A stretch of DNA of 13,753 bases from NCBI GenBank assembly GCA_002308595.1, contig DBWH01000017.1:21712-35464 (forward strand), read 5' to 3'. Source of the stretch: Mageeibacillus sp. UBA1243 (GTDB taxonomy: Bacteria > Bacillota > Clostridia > UBA1212). A program made the translations under genes and the position numbers. The notes below the pieces were generated by a model. It had not been told where the DNA came from, did not search any database, and was given only the letters and a program-made list of their open reading frames with translations. Of the stretch, positions 13,563 to 13,753 are shown in pieces (the stretch's first letter is position 1; each line of letters starts with the position of its first letter).

Positions 13563-13753
13563 ATGCAAGCAGCAGAGATAACGAAATTAATCGGCGAGGA
13601 AGTTACCGCTCAAGTATTCGGTGTGTGGCTTCTCATCGGCGCGGCACTGGTCTTCTTTATGCAAGCCGGTTTTGCAATGGTTGAAACAGGTTTTACAAGA
13701 GCCAAGAACGCCGGCAACATAATCATGAAGAACCTGATGGACTTCTGTATCGG
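13563..13753 (+). CDS. amt: Ammonium transporter Amt, N-terminal part (3' end outside window)
   Basis: It is a membrane channel for ammonium uptake. Only the first 63 or so codons are present, starting at ATG 13563 behind AAGAAGGTG. After a short N-terminus the first membrane segment (about 18-34) leads into FFMQAGFAMVETGFTRAKNA, the strongly conserved opening of Amt/MEP proteins, followed by GNIIMKNLMDF at the start of the second segment. It lies 61 bp downstream of glnN on the same strand without a terminator, so it is probably in the same transcript and under the same leader control. Amt genes are often followed by a PII (glnK) gene, but the window ends before this can be seen. Confidence 0.95.
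   Translation, partial: MQAAEITKLIGEEVTAQVFGVWLLIGAALVFFMQAGFAMVETGFTRAKNAGNIIMKNLMDFCI

Overview
The window looks like chromosomal DNA from an anaerobic, Gram-positive member of the Clostridia, possibly a gut Oscillospirales or Lachnospirales relative. I infer this from the gene families and gene order: a split, iron-sulfur-rich glutamate synthase, a short type I glutamine synthetase followed by an ANTAR regulator, a type III glutamine synthetase (GlnN) next to an Amt transporter, a Gram-positive-style lipoprotein, and strong purine-rich ribosome binding sites. I cannot name the species from the sequence alone.

Layout, left to right. (1) Positions 1-2651, minus strand: a membrane-bound HD-GYP protein cut by the left edge, preceded in transcription order by a Cache-type sensor diguanylate cyclase (GGDEF). 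Together these could degrade and make cyclic di-GMP. (2) Positions 2652-2995: an AT-rich divergent intergenic region with candidate promoters in both directions. (3) Positions 2996-3967, plus strand: an unrecognised lipoprotein with three 21-bp repeats just after the lipid-attachment cysteine, ending at a strong hairpin terminator shared with the convergent operon. (4) Positions 4040-10903, minus strand: a tightly packed seven-gene nitrogen-assimilation operon. In transcription order it encodes the glutamate synthase glutaminase subunit, the FMN/FeS synthase subunit, a four-cluster ferredoxin-like subunit, an FAD pyridine-nucleotide reductase, the GXGXG subunit, a short type I glutamine synthetase, and an ANTAR-domain RNA-binding regulator with a degenerate receiver. 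(5) Positions 10904-11404: a 501-bp divergent control region. (6) Positions 11405-13753, plus strand: type III glutamine synthetase, then the start of an Amt ammonium channel.

The genes form one ammonia-assimilation circuit. Amt brings in ammonium, two unrelated glutamine synthetases make glutamine, and the split glutamate synthase turns glutamine plus 2-oxoglutarate into glutamate using electrons passed through the FAD and FeS subunits.

The most interesting structure is in region 5. Each divergent promoter is close to the sigma-70 consensus. Within a few bases of the predicted transcription start, each transcript forms a small hairpin with a six-base loop, AACGGC or AAAGGC, which has the A1/G4 signature of ANTAR-bound RNA. 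In each case the loop and 3' side of that hairpin are also the first strand of a strong intrinsic terminator, so the two folds exclude each other. The glnN leader carries two such switches in an exact 80-base tandem spacing; the glt leader carries one. The obvious candidate reader is the ANTAR protein at the end of the glt operon. The predicted system is a bidirectional, autoregulated antitermination switch for nitrogen assimilation, in which the regulator lacks the phospho-acceptor aspartate.
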